64,000 nucleotides of DNA from JBMOLK01 sp049325575 (GTDB taxonomy: Bacteria > Bacillota > Clostridia > Acetivibrionales > Acetivibrionaceae), in contig JBMOLK010000058.1 in NCBI GenBank assembly GCA_049325575.1, positions 1-64,000 on the forward strand, given 5' to 3'. Of the stretch, positions 43,948 through 53,502 are shown in pieces. The stretch's first letter is position 1. Each line of letters starts with the position of its first letter. The notes under the pieces are model-generated. The model was given only the letters and a program-made list of their open reading frames with translations, was not told the origin of the DNA and made no database searches. Made by a program: the position numbers and the translations under genes.

Positions 43948-44214
43948 ATGCCAATTATTAAGCCAATTTCAGACCTAAGAAATAAATTTAACGAAATATC
44001 TGACATTTGTCATAAAGAAGGAGAGCCTGTATTTATAACTAAGAACGGAGAGGGAGACTTAGTTGTAATGAGTTTAGCTGCTTATGAAAAGCAAAGGGCT
44101 TTACTTGATTTGTATGAAAAACTAAGTGAGGCTGAACATGAAAGTAATTCTGGTGCAGTAAAGACTTCTCATGATGATCTAATGAAAAGGCTGAGGACTA
44201 AAATAAATGAATAG
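43948..44214 (+). CDS. Phd/YefM-family antitoxin
   Basis: An 88-residue antitoxin with the usual N-terminal DNA-binding fold (MPIIKPISDLRNKFNEISDI, EPVFITKNGEGDLVVMSLAAYE). The charged C-terminal tail wraps the toxin. It overlaps the toxin gene by eight bases and has an AGGAGATG site. The pair probably represses its own promoter. Confidence 0.92.
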   Translation: MPIIKPISDLRNKFNEISDICHKEGEPVFITKNGEGDLVVMSLAAYEKQRALLDLYEKLSEAEHESNSGAVKTSHDDLMKRLRTKINE

Positions 44215-44512
44215 AAAGTGTGAGATATATTACCTTCCTTCAGCTACAAATGATTTAGAAGAGATTATTGATTATATTAAGCTTGATAGTCCAAAGTCTG
44301 CAGTGAATATGTTGAATTTAATTGATGAAACGATATCGAAACTAGGTGATTTTCCCGAAATAGGCGTTGTACCTAAAAACAGAAGACTTAAAAAGTTAGG
44401 GTATAGAATATTAATTATAGGAAATTACTTGGCTTTTTACGTTATAAAAGATGATATGATTGAAATAAGAAGAGTCCTACACGGAAATAGAAATTACAAA
44501 TTTCTTTTGTAA
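44207..44512 (+). CDS. RelE/ParE-family toxin
   Basis: A 101-residue toxin of the RelE/ParE superfamily: YYLPSATNDLEEIIDYIKL at the start, LGDFPEIGVVPKN in the middle and a YLAFYVIKDDMIEIRRVLHGNRNY tail with the conserved basic/aromatic strand. It would either cut ribosome-bound mRNA (RelE) or poison gyrase (ParE); sequence alone does not say. Encoded directly after its antitoxin. Confidence 0.9.
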   Translation: MNRKCEIYYLPSATNDLEEIIDYIKLDSPKSAVNMLNLIDETISKLGDFPEIGVVPKNRRLKKLGYRILIIGNYLAFYVIKDDMIEIRRVLHGNRNYKFLL

Positions 44513-44564
44513 AAGAATCATAGTGTTTAGCGAGGAAAGTTTTTTAAGAAGTTGAGGTGTGCTT

Positions 44565-45152
44565 ATGACAAAAGATTTAAGTGAGAGGACAAAAGAAGAA
44601 CTATGGAAGTTGTTTCCTATAATAATAAGCAAGCATAATCCAGTTTGGAAGGAGAATTATCTTTCAGAAAAAGCGGTTATTGAAAAAGTTATCGGTATTG
44701 ATAATATTACAAGGATTAACCACTATGGTAGTACAATAGTACCTAATTTATTAGCAAAGCCAACAATTGATATTCTTGTTGAAATAAAAGATCCTGCAGA
44801 TACTGAAAAAATAATAGTAGATATGAAAGCGGCAGGTTATATATATAGTCCGCAACCAGATAATCCGGCTCCTCATATGATGTTTATGAAAGGATATACT
44901 AACGAAGGATTTAAAGGTCAAGCTTATCATGTTCATGTGAGATATAGTGGAGATTGGGATGAACTTTACTTCAGAGATTATTTACTGGCACATCCTGATG
45001 TAGCCGAAGAATATGGAAAACTAAAGCTTGAGCTAAAGCAGAAGTTTGAGTACAATAGAGACGGATATACATATGCAAAAACAGATTTTATTAAGAAAAT
45101 TACTAAACTGGCTAGGGTAGAAATGAAAAATAAATATGATTTACGATTTTAA
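44565..45152 (+). CDS. GrpB family (nucleotidyltransferase-fold) protein
   Basis: A 195-residue UPF0157/GrpB protein. The NHYGSTIVPNLLAKPTIDILVEI segment is the nucleotidyltransferase-like core (GS plus DxD-type acidic strand), followed by HMMFMKGY and HVHVRYSGDWDELYFRDYL. The family is of unknown function; members often sit with accessory resistance or modification genes. Start at ATG 44565 behind TTGAGGTG. Confidence 0.9.
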   Translation: MTKDLSERTKEELWKLFPIIISKHNPVWKENYLSEKAVIEKVIGIDNITRINHYGSTIVPNLLAKPTIDILVEIKDPADTEKIIVDMKAAGYIYSPQPDNPAPHMMFMKGYTNEGFKGQAYHVHVRYSGDWDELYFRDYLLAHPDVAEEYGKLKLELKQKFEYNRDGYTYAKTDFIKKITKLARVEMKNKYDLRF

Positions 45153-45201
45153 AAGGGTAATTATTCCAGGTTAATATTAATTTTATAGAAGGAGATTTAG
45201 T

Positions 45202-45594
45202 ATGCCTTTAGTTAAAGTTGAAATTTTTTCAGGAAAGTCCAAGGAGTATAAGAAGAAGCTGCTTGATTCCATACATTCTGCATTAGTAGAATCTTTTAAG
45301 ATTCCTGCGGATGATAGGATGCAAAGATTATATGAGTTAGACCCAGATAATTTTGAAACAGTTCCAGGGAAGACAGATAAGTTTACTCTTGTTGAATTAT
45401 CAGTATTTAAAGGGAGAAGCATAGAAGCAAAACGTAAACTGTATTCAACAATTGTAAAAAACCTGAGTGAATCTCCTGGTATAGATGGGTCTGATGTACT
45501 AATAGTAATTAATGAGATCCCCCTTGAAAACTGGGGAATACGGGGAGGAAAAGCTGCAATAGATATTGATTTGGGTTTTAAAATAGACGTGTAA
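45202..45594 (+). CDS. Tautomerase (4-oxalocrotonate) superfamily protein
   Basis: A 130-residue tautomerase-fold protein with the catalytic Pro directly after the initiator Met (MPLVKVEIFSGKS). The two beta-alpha-beta halves are visible, the second starting FTLVELSVFKGRS. The long form of about 130 residues is common in bacteria and usually of unknown substrate. Strong AGGAGATT site. Confidence 0.88.
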   Translation: MPLVKVEIFSGKSKEYKKKLLDSIHSALVESFKIPADDRMQRLYELDPDNFETVPGKTDKFTLVELSVFKGRSIEAKRKLYSTIVKNLSESPGIDGSDVLIVINEIPLENWGIRGGKAAIDIDLGFKIDV

Positions 45595-45627
45595 GACAAG
45601 TTTATATTCAGTGGGAGGTGAAAAGAA

Positions 45628-45975
45628 ATGAATATAAATTATGATGGGAAAAAATTCAGGTCTATTTCTAATACAGATAATGGAGAAGTAGATGGGGAGA
45701 CTTACTTTAACTATCACCAAGAAGATGGAGTAGTTTGGGCCGAATATTCTGGAGGAAATATAATAAAAGGATCTTTAATAGCCAAGGTAGACAAAGATGG
45801 AAATTTAGATATGAGATACCAGCATATAAACAGGACAGGAGAGTTAATGACAGGCAAATGTTTTTCAAAGCCACAATTATTAGAAGGTGGCAGGATTAGA
45901 CTTATTGAAAATTGGGAGTGGACTTCAGGAGATTTTTCCAGGGGTGAATCAATTATTGAGGAAATCGATAATTAG
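45628..45975 (+). CDS. Conserved small protein, lipocalin-like beta fold
   Basis: A 115-residue soluble protein with eight or so predicted strands (EVDGETYFNYHQEDGVVWAEYSGG, IIKGSLIAKVDKDGNLDMRYQH, GRIRLIENWEW). Relatives in bacilli and clostridia are often mislabelled n-acetylglutamate synthase, which the sequence does not support. The strand pattern suggests a small beta barrel. Function unknown. Good GGGAGGTG site. Confidence 0.75.
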   Translation: MNINYDGKKFRSISNTDNGEVDGETYFNYHQEDGVVWAEYSGGNIIKGSLIAKVDKDGNLDMRYQHINRTGELMTGKCFSKPQLLEGGRIRLIENWEWTSGDFSRGESIIEEIDN

Positions 45976-46081
45976 AATTAGACTGGCCATACAAACATGG
46001 AAGTAACAGAGTCAATTGGTACATAAGCTCACGGAGTCTCGCTGGAGAATTTAATATTAAAGAATATGGAGAAGTTTTCTT

Positions 46082-46993
46082 ATGACTAAGAAATGTTTTT
46101 ATGCTTTGCTCATTTTGATAGGGATTCTATTATCAGGCTGCTCTCATGATTCTAAGGTAAGCAATGATGCCCAAATGGTTACACCGGTGTTTGATAAGGT
46201 AAGCAATGAAGATACCGAGATTATTCTCGTATTAAATAACTTAAAATTTAATCTAAGTATGCCATTTGGCGATATGGCATTAAATGAATTAGATTCAAAA
46301 GATTTATCAACTTTAAGAAATTCAATATATGCAAAATATGGATATGCTTTTTCCACAAAAGAGTTAAGTGAATATTTTTTGCAGTTCTCATGGTATAAGG
46401 CGACAAGCAAAAATGTTGAAGATAAGTTAAGTATTACTGATAAGAGAAATATTGAAAAAGTTATTGCTCTAGAAAAGAAAAAAGAATCAATAATAAAGAG
46501 CTCAAAAGATAATAAGGATTATAGTATGGGTGGTAGGGTGGATATACCTTTAAAGGGCATAACAGAGAAGGAAACACTCTTTATAACTACTGAAGATATA
46601 AAAACTTCTGAACAAAATAATTATCCTAAAAAGATCGAATTAGAAATTAAAAGTTCCAAAATAATATTTGAAAGTCTGTGGAATGATGGATTACATGTTT
46701 CATTAGCGGATTTTGACCATCAAGATAATGATTTGGATATCTATATAACAGAAATAGGGACAGATATAATGAGTAAAACTTATATTTATAAATTCGATGG
46801 TACAAGAATATATAAATATGATGAGTTACAACATTTTGGCAGGAATTTTTTATATGATGAAAAGGGTAATATTTATTATTGGCTTAACGATGGCAGCAAA
46901 ATGGAATATAATAAATGTTATGATTATAAAACTAAGAAATCAAGCAATATAGTTGATAATAGTTTGAAAGTCGAGTTAAATAAACTGAAATGA
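46082..46993 (+). CDS. YARHG-domain lipoprotein
   Basis: A 303-residue exported lipoprotein. Lipobox LLSGC with Cys near residue 20; YARHG domain about 80-135 recognised by LRNSIYAKYGYAFSTKELSEYF and the following WYKA. The C-terminal half looks like a beta domain that may bind carbohydrate or peptidoglycan, but is not assigned. YARHG domains occur in extracellular proteins and are thought to bind at the cell surface. It starts a few codons after an AT-rich gap without other genes. Confidence 0.82.
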   Translation: MTKKCFYALLILIGILLSGCSHDSKVSNDAQMVTPVFDKVSNEDTEIILVLNNLKFNLSMPFGDMALNELDSKDLSTLRNSIYAKYGYAFSTKELSEYFLQFSWYKATSKNVEDKLSITDKRNIEKVIALEKKKESIIKSSKDNKDYSMGGRVDIPLKGITEKETLFITTEDIKTSEQNNYPKKIELEIKSSKIIFESLWNDGLHVSLADFDHQDNDLDIYITEIGTDIMSKTYIYKFDGTRIYKYDELQHFGRNFLYDEKGNIYYWLNDGSKMEYNKCYDYKTKKSSNIVDNSLKVELNKLK

Positions 46994-47048
46994 AGAAATG
47001 TTATATGATCCATTTGAATTATCAACTATAAAATTGGAGTAGAAAACT

Positions 47049-48239
47049 ATGGGAAGAGTAGTATTCCTTGTAGACATGAACGCATTTTTTATTAGCTGTG
47101 AAATGTCCAGAAACCCTGTGCTAAAAGGCAAGCCGGCAGCAGTTGCCGGAGATCCCAAGACGCGTACAGGTATTATTTTAGCTGCCAATTATGAAGCCCG
47201 CAAGTACAAGGTAAAAACTACAATGCTGGTACATGAAGCTCGAAAGCTTTGTCCTGATATCATTTTTGTTCCACCCGATCATGGGTTTTATGAGAAGAAA
47301 TCCAAAGAGGTCATGAATATCCTTTCAAGGTACTCCCCCGATATACAGCAAAACAGCATTGATGAGGCATGGCTCGATATGACAGGTTGTGAAGCGCTGT
47401 TTGGGAATCCTTTGGAAGCAGCCCAAAGGATTATGAAGGACATTGTAAATGAATTGGATTTGTGTTGCTCCATAGGTATTTCAGAGAATAAGTTTCTTGC
47501 AAAAATGGCATCAGAACTTAAGAAACCTCTTGGTATTACAGAGCTCTGGGGGGATGAACTGGAAAAGAAACTTTGGCCCCTTCCGGTCAGGGAGATGTAT
47601 GGTATCGGAAAACAGACCGAAAAAACGCTATCAAATTTAGGAATTTATACTATCGGGGATATTGCCAAATCCGATATAAAATTGCTGGTTACGGCTCTAG
47701 GAAAGCATGGTGATGAAATACACCGTTTAGCCAACGGTGTTGACCCTTCTCCTGTAACCGAGCACCAGGTATGCAAAAATAAATCAATAAGTAGATCTAC
47801 TACATTACCATACAATATAACAGATCTGGAATATGCAAAAACCGTCATACTAAGTCTGGCTGAAGAAGTAGGGACAGATGCCAGGAGGCAGAATTATAAA
47901 GGGAAAACCATATCAATTACTATAAAGTACAGTGATTTTAAGACCTTGACCAGGCAGAGATCCATACAGGCTACGTTTTTGACAAAAGATATATATAATG
48001 TAGGAGCCGAATTATTGGAGGAGAACTGGGATATTAGCCGCCCTGTAAGACTTATTGGAATTGGCCTTAGCAATATCTCCGATGAAGCAGCAGAGCAGAT
48101 ATCAATTTTTGATATTACCAAAAGTAATACTTGCGATAAGAAGGAAGAAAAGCTTGAAAAAGCCGTGGATATAATAAGGCAAAGATTTGGTGAGGATAAA
48201 ATAAAGCGGGCCAAAATATTAAAAGGAATGGAAGGATGA
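47049..48239 (+). CDS. dinB: Y-family DNA polymerase IV
   Basis: Translesion DNA polymerase, 396 residues. Palm motifs are FLVDMNAFFISCE (metal Asp) and QNSIDEAWLDMTG (the SIDE pair of acidic residues). The finger segment is AANYEARKYKV. The helix-hairpin-helix thumb and the little-finger domain (KTISITIKYSDFKTLTRQRS) are present. It lacks the C-terminal beta-clamp motif of longer forms, apart from QISIF near residue 357, which may bind the clamp. No LexA box was noticed upstream. Confidence 0.93.
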   Translation: MGRVVFLVDMNAFFISCEMSRNPVLKGKPAAVAGDPKTRTGIILAANYEARKYKVKTTMLVHEARKLCPDIIFVPPDHGFYEKKSKEVMNILSRYSPDIQQNSIDEAWLDMTGCEALFGNPLEAAQRIMKDIVNELDLCCSIGISENKFLAKMASELKKPLGITELWGDELEKKLWPLPVREMYGIGKQTEKTLSNLGIYTIGDIAKSDIKLLVTALGKHGDEIHRLANGVDPSPVTEHQVCKNKSISRSTTLPYNITDLEYAKTVILSLAEEVGTDARRQNYKGKTISITIKYSDFKTLTRQRSIQATFLTKDIYNVGAELLEENWDISRPVRLIGIGLSNISDEAAEQISIFDITKSNTCDKKEEKLEKAVDIIRQRFGEDKIKRAKILKGMEG

Positions 48240-48346
48240 TTCATTGGATGTTTTTATTTGGTTTGGTTTGATATAGAGTATAATATTTTGGTGGAGAACT
48301 TATTAATAAATTGTTTGTTAAAAGGTAGAGACAGGGAGGTTCTTTT

Positions 48347-49573
48347 GTGAAGGATAAGAATAAGAACAAGAAAAGTGACTTGCCAGGTAAGAAATCTTCA
48401 GCAGTTATTGGATTATTAATCTGTGGCATATTTGGCTTGCTGCTCGGCATGTTGATTGTTGCCTTTGATTCAGAGGAACTAATACCTTCTGAATTCACAG
48501 CACTTCCATCTTATTTTACAGTAATTATATTCATATTGACATACTTCATTGCAATTTCAGTTCACGAGCTTACACATTTTATAGTATTCAAATTCGGCAA
48601 TATTGAAATGAGAGCATTATTCCTGACAATATTTTTATTCATAAAAGAAAACGGAGCCTGGAGATTCAGAATAAAGCCTAATGCTGTAACTGCAATTGGT
48701 GGTATTGCTATTCCGGATACACCTTCTATTGAAAACGAAGAAAAATTCAAAACCGTACAAAAAGCTTTTGCTAATGCGATAATAGCAGCTCCGATTGCCT
48801 CAATTCTATTCTTCCTGATAACTATGCTTTTATCCTTGCCAACTTACTTTATGGATGTTAATGAATACCTTAAATCCTTTATTTTTACATTCGATGCATC
48901 GTTATTTATTATTTCATTATTTTTAGTTTTGTCATGCTTTATAAAAAGTGAGGTTGCAATAGGCGATTTTCCGGCATACAAAATGGCAAAAGAGGATGAC
49001 TTTTTTACCGCTATTCAGCTATACCAGTACATGGCGTTTTCTTCGGAGCCTGAAGATATAAGGAAAAACAGCGGTTTTTTGTCTGATAAGATTAACAATT
49101 ATCTTCATAAAGAATATGATGATAAATCACTTAACATTTTTACACTTAGTATAGTGGATTATGATTTGACACTTTTTCTTGCCGGTGAAGAAGACAAGCT
49201 TACTCAACCGGTGAAGGACTATATTGAGTACTTTTCTGATAACGTGGAAATTCTGTTAACCCATAAGCACAAAGAGGTATCTAAATCGCTGCTATTTCAC
49301 ATTGTTTGTTATCTTTCACTGGATGAATCAACCAGGCAAAAGGCCCGAAACCTTTTTGAAATCATTATGTCTAAAACTAAGCAAAGAACCAAGGTTATAA
49401 ACTATTTTGCCAAGCAGGCAGAACATTTGCTAAGAATTAAAGATAACAGTCTGTTTTTAAATAACAAGAAAAATATCAGGACATCTTCAGCATGGGGGCT
49501 ATGGTCGGTATTCCCCAAATACTATGAGTATGAATGCAAGATAAATAATCTTAAAATGCCGGGAGATCTATAA
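48347..49573 (+). CDS. M50-like membrane metalloprotease-type protein
   Basis: A 408-residue integral membrane protein. After a basic N-tail come helices at about 20-42 and 55-78; the second runs into SVHELTHFIVFKFG with the HExxH-like motif HELTH, a zinc-binding M50 mark. More helices lie at about 140-165 and 185-205; a soluble helical tail of 200 residues follows. Because the second zinc ligand motif is not obvious, protease activity is uncertain. GTG start behind AGGGAGG. No partner gene is clear. Confidence 0.7.
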   Translation: MKDKNKNKKSDLPGKKSSAVIGLLICGIFGLLLGMLIVAFDSEELIPSEFTALPSYFTVIIFILTYFIAISVHELTHFIVFKFGNIEMRALFLTIFLFIKENGAWRFRIKPNAVTAIGGIAIPDTPSIENEEKFKTVQKAFANAIIAAPIASILFFLITMLLSLPTYFMDVNEYLKSFIFTFDASLFIISLFLVLSCFIKSEVAIGDFPAYKMAKEDDFFTAIQLYQYMAFSSEPEDIRKNSGFLSDKINNYLHKEYDDKSLNIFTLSIVDYDLTLFLAGEEDKLTQPVKDYIEYFSDNVEILLTHKHKEVSKSLLFHIVCYLSLDESTRQKARNLFEIIMSKTKQRTKVINYFAKQAEHLLRIKDNSLFLNNKKNIRTSSAWGLWSVFPKYYEYECKINNLKMPGDL

Positions 49574-49683
49574 TATAGTCTCACCCCGAGTTATTTGTAT
49601 TGCTTGACATATCAAAGGAAGATTTATATATTATAGATAGTTATTAATACAATTATTACATAAATTGGGGTTAAGTAACTATT

Positions 49684-49721
49684 AATACTTCAATACTTCA
49701 ATACTTCAATACTTCAATACT
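49684..49721 (+). repeat. Tandem repeat of AATACTTC
   Basis: Four exact copies of the 8-base unit AATACTTC plus a partial fifth, in the gap after the M50-like gene and directly before a terminator hairpin. Length variation by slippage is likely. Confidence 0.9.
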
Positions 49722-49729
49722 GTTTAGAG

Positions 49730-49766
49730 CACCCTGTTATATTTTGCGTTAAACAGGGTGTTTTTG
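49730..49766 (+). terminator. Intrinsic terminator
   Basis: CACCCTGTT and AACAGGGTG form a 9-base stem followed by TTTTT. It lies 160 bases after the M50-like gene and just before the dockerin pseudogene, so it may end a short transcript covering the tandem repeat. Confidence 0.85.
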
Positions 49767-49804
49767 ATTTTATAAGATAAGATAGTAATATAGTTAAGGG
49801 GAGT

Positions 49805-51313
49805 TTGTGTATGTATAATGTAAAAAAGAAAAGGTTATTTAATTACATTCTAATTGTTTTATTTATCATAGCCATAAGTAAAATGTCGTTCACAGTTCGT
49901 GCGCTTAATGTTCAGATACCGTTTTTCAGCACACCTGTTAATGAAAGAAATGTTGTCACAATGCTTGAAATATCAGTGGATCAACATACTATTGCTGATG
50001 ATGGTATAGATAAGGCCATATTTACTCCGACTTTTTACAACAAGTATGGTGAAAGACTTGATAGCCCAAATACTGATATTTATTACTTTGTAAATAATAT
50101 ATTGACTCAATCAAATGAATATGTTTCAACAAAAAGCGGTACATATACTATCACTGCACAGGCAGGAAGTGTTGCAAGCAATCCGGTCAAAATCACTGTT
50201 TCGCCTAAATACACCGTAACTATCTTCGCTAATAAAGAAGGAATAATTGCAGATGGAGAAGAAAGTGTAGTTTTAAACACTCAAATAACTGATAAGAACG
50301 GGAAACTGGTAGATTTACCTGACGGCTTAAAATACACCGTTTCAGGGCCGAGAGGTACTTATGAGACAACTAGCAATGAATTCTCTTCTATATTATTCGG
50401 TTACTACTATTTTAGTGTTCAGTTTGAGAATTATAAGAGTAATACTATTATGATTAGTGCAAATGATTATTCCAGGGTTGAGATTTCAGCAAGTTCCTCC
50501 CAGGTTGTTTTCGGCAATAAGGAGCCCATAACTTTTTCTGCCAGGGTTTATGATATGTACAACAAGATGAAGACAGGATACAGCACACCTGTTTATTATG
50601 TAAACGGCAATAAAATTACCGGTTCCAGCTTTACTCCTTCCGAAATTGGTGAATACAGTGTTTACGCTGTGTCTAACAATGTAAAAAGTAATACATTGAC
50701 GGTATCGGTCATTCCAATTCCTTTAGAAGCAAATCCAGGGCATGATATTTACACATATAAGACCTTTAAGGTTACCCTTGACGGGTCAAAAAGTACCAGT
50801 CCTGATAATAATGCAATAACATACAAATGGAGGCTGGTCCAAAAGCCTTTAGGAAGTAAGATTGTCTTAAATAATACCGCATCGGTAAATCCGGATATTA
50901 CCCCTGATATGACAGGGGACTATATTGTTGGCCTTATTGTTGATGACGGCACAAATGTCAGTGAGGAAAAAACAATAGAGGTTCGGGTAAAAAACTTCAG
51001 CGATACCACAGATGAAATTGATTCAAAAACCATAGGTACAGGTGGAAGCTTTTCGGGCGGGTATAACTTTTTGGATATGATACCACTTACAAACGGGTGG
51101 GTTATTGCTAAAAACACCGGGCAGAATAAAGTCGGTTTCATGAATGTTCTAACGGGTGAAATAGTTAAAGAATATGATGTTGATGATACACCTCATAAAA
51201 TGCTGTTTGACTTTGACAGGGAGATACTCTTTGTAAGCTTTTTATCTATGAATAAAATTGCAGTCGTTGACATAATAACAGGAGATATCAAGTACATAAA
51301 TATAGAGGTTTAG
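49805..51313 (+). pseudogene. Broken dockerin protein, part 1: Ig-like, PKD-like and propeller segments
   Basis: The 5' part (502 codons) of what looks like one damaged gene running to 53349. A signal peptide (to about residue 35) is followed by three Ig-like units, for example LEISVDQHTIADDGIDKAIF and VEISASSSQVVFGNKEPI. A PKD-like domain with TLDGSKSTSPDNNAITYKW comes next. The last 60 residues look like one or two blades of a beta-propeller (GFMNVLTGEIVKEYDVDD). The frame stops at TAG 51311 in the middle of that repeat. The following sequence continues in another frame with a different domain type, so part of the gene seems lost. Confidence 0.7.
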
Positions 51314-52685
51314 ACTGCCTGATAATATTACATCATGGAGAATTACCCTTTCTGCAATATCCCAGGACTTCTATGCTGGGAGTGACAAGGTTAATATGAT
51401 TGTTACTCTGCCCTTCTTTATAAACTATAGCTTCAACACAACATATATGGAAGGCGATAAGCCGGTTCTAGGGGTGAATGCTTATGGAAACGGCCTTAAG
51501 GAAGGCGACCAGGTAATGTTTGAGGTATCTTATGCAGCACATCCGGATAAAAAGCTTACTGTAGCCGGCAAAGCTTTTGAAAGGGTGAATATACCATTAT
51601 GGCCAATGGAGGAAGGAAAACATGACTTGATTATCAGGGCATATACCGATAGTGGTCTGTCTGATGCTGTAAAACATACTATTAACGTAGTAAAATCCTA
51701 TTACCAGATTGAAAAGGCAGAGTATTATGATCTTGTTCCCAATATAAATATACCTGGTGGCACCTTCGGAAATACAAGAATCGTTTTCCAGGATAAGAGT
51801 AAGGGTATGTTCCTATCAGACCTTATAAACCTTTACTACTCAAGCGGCAACAGAATAGACCAGAAAGTTGCAAAATATGCTTCGGGAGACCTGGTTTTAA
51901 AATACTTCCCTGATCAGATCTTTGTTCAAAGCATGGAAAAACCATCACTTGCAGAATACCAGAAAGTAGATGGCGGACTGTCACTTCTGCCATATTCAAG
52001 TAGTGATATAGACATTTCCGCAAAACTTGCTGTTTTTGCAAGAGACATGGTGGAAACACAAAAGCTGAAAAGTTATTTTTATAAAATTTTAGACACCAAC
52101 AATCTTGATACAAAGATAAAAGCACTTTACGGACTTGCTGCATTAAAGGAACCTGTACTCTTAGACCTTGACAGAGCAGCAGAGCTCGACAATATAAGTT
52201 TGACGGATACTATCTATCTTGCGCTTTCTTACTGTGAGCTTGGTGAGCTTACAAAGGCAGAGCAGGTTTATGATGAAAGAATTCGAATGTATATTGAAGA
52301 GTTTACCCCTTACTTCAGGGTAAACACCGGAGTGAATAAGGATGATATCCTGGAGGCCACCTCTTTGTGTTCCTATCTCGCTTCAAAGCTTGATAGACCT
52401 GAAAAGACTGGTCTATATCAATATTGTACAAGAAACTATGCAACCGATATTCTTTTAAGTACCGAAAAGCTATTGTTTATTTCAAATGAAATAGGGAAGA
52501 AAAGCAGTGAAACAGCTTCATTTACTTACAGTTTTAATGGGGAAGAAAAAATCGTAACCCTTGAAAACGGTAGACCACATTGTATTACTCTATTGTCAAA
52601 TCAGCTTAGTAACTTTGTAATTACAAGTGTACAGGGTGATATTTCTGTTGTTTCCATATTTAAGGAAGATGTTTTAGATATATAA
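51306..52685 (+). pseudogene. Broken dockerin protein, part 2: alpha-2-macroglobulin-like segment
   Basis: The frame changes here: reading from 51306 gives RFRLPDNITSWRITLSAIS, a classic alpha-2-macroglobulin segment, overlapping the end of part 1. Next are VTLPFFINYSFNTTYMEGDK and a helical toroid-like region with DGGLSLLPYSSSDIDISAK. The thioester motif GCGEQ is absent. The frame ends at TAA 52683. The ATG at 51396 is therefore internal. Alpha-2-macroglobulins trap proteases. The usual N-terminal MG domains are missing between part 1 and part 2, which suggests an internal deletion as well as a frame change. Confidence 0.7.
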
Positions 52686-53349
52686 TACGGATTATGATAT
52701 TTCTATCACAAGGCAGTATTTTTACAACAATGGAACATTAGCAGCTTCCAACACCTTCAAACAAGGTGATGTTATCAAGGTAAGACTTGAATGGAATATC
52801 AGTCCTGCAGCATTTGACGGAACTTACGAAATCACCGATTACCTTCCTTCGGGTTTAAAGCCTTATAATTCCTACATGAATACTGATGGACAAAAGGTAA
52901 GCTTTTATATCTATAACAGCGATTACTGGAGAAGTCGTAATTATATTGAATATTATGCCAGAGTTATCAGTCCAGGTACATATACTGCACAGGGGCCAAT
53001 CATCCAGGGAAAGACATCAAGGGATAATATCAATGTGGGAAGGACCGAGATTGTAACTATAGAGGCTAGTGAAGCAATTTCCACTCCAACAGAAAATCCA
53101 CCGGTTCCTACTCCGACTCCGGATGATGGAATTGAATATGGTGACCTTAACGGAGACTCACAAATTAACTCTACAGATTATATGTGGCTAAAAAGATATA
53201 TCCTTAAGCTTGTCAGCGAGTTTCCGGTTTCCAGTGATAATGCTGACCTAAACGGTGATGGCCAGATAAACACAACCGACTTGATTATAATGAAGAGATA
53301 TCTCCTAAGGATAATTCCGGAGTTTCCAGTTGTGAACCAACAAAATTAG
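52678..53349 (+). pseudogene. Broken dockerin protein, part 3: macroglobulin end and type I dockerin
   Basis: The frame changes again within ATATATAA at 52678-52685. The new frame gives YNTDYDISITRQYFYNN, FKQGDVIKVRLEWNIS, YEITDYLPSGLKPYNSYMN and YYARVISPGTYTAQGP, the C-terminal macroglobulin domain. After a Pro/Thr linker comes a complete dockerin: DLNGDSQINSTDYMWLKR and DLNGDGQINTTDLIIMKR. The dockerin is intact but cut off from its signal peptide by two breaks, unless the breaks are sequencing errors or recoding. Confidence 0.75.
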
Positions 53350-53385
53350 TGAACTAACATGCGTTAAGATAGGTAAGAAGCGAAA

Positions 53386-53416
53386 AAAGCCTATTGGAGT
53401 GTTTCAATGGGCTTTC
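53386..53416 (+). terminator. Intrinsic terminator after the dockerin gene
   Basis: AAAGCCTATTG pairs with CAATGGGCTTT (one G-U) with an eight-base loop; short T-run. A strong hairpin in the right place. Confidence 0.7.
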
Positions 53417-53424
53417 TAAGCATT

Positions 53425-53467
53425 TGTAAACGTTCTTATTTGCAGTTTTTATAGTTTAGAGTATAAT
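53425..53467 (+). promoter_or_regulatory. Promoter with a cre-like site before the esterase remnant
   Basis: TTGCAG, 16-base spacer, TATAAT (53440-53467). Just upstream is TGTAAACGTTCTTA (53425-53438), close to the CcpA cre consensus TGWAANCGNTNWCA. Catabolite control of a xylan esterase would make sense. Confidence 0.45.
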
Positions 53468-53502
53468 AAAGTAAAGCGTAGAAGAAAAAGGAGTGTTATT
53501 TA

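Noticed and set aside
43948..46993. Genomic island or prophage around the toxin-antitoxin and small genes
   Set aside because: No integrase, transposase, attachment repeats or phage genes; base composition looks like the surroundings.
48347..49573. Site-2 protease with certain function
   Set aside because: HELTH is present but the second zinc motif is not clear, so I kept a cautious name.
49684..49721. Possible CRISPR-like repeat
   Set aside because: The unit is only 8 bases with no spacers; a simple tandem repeat.
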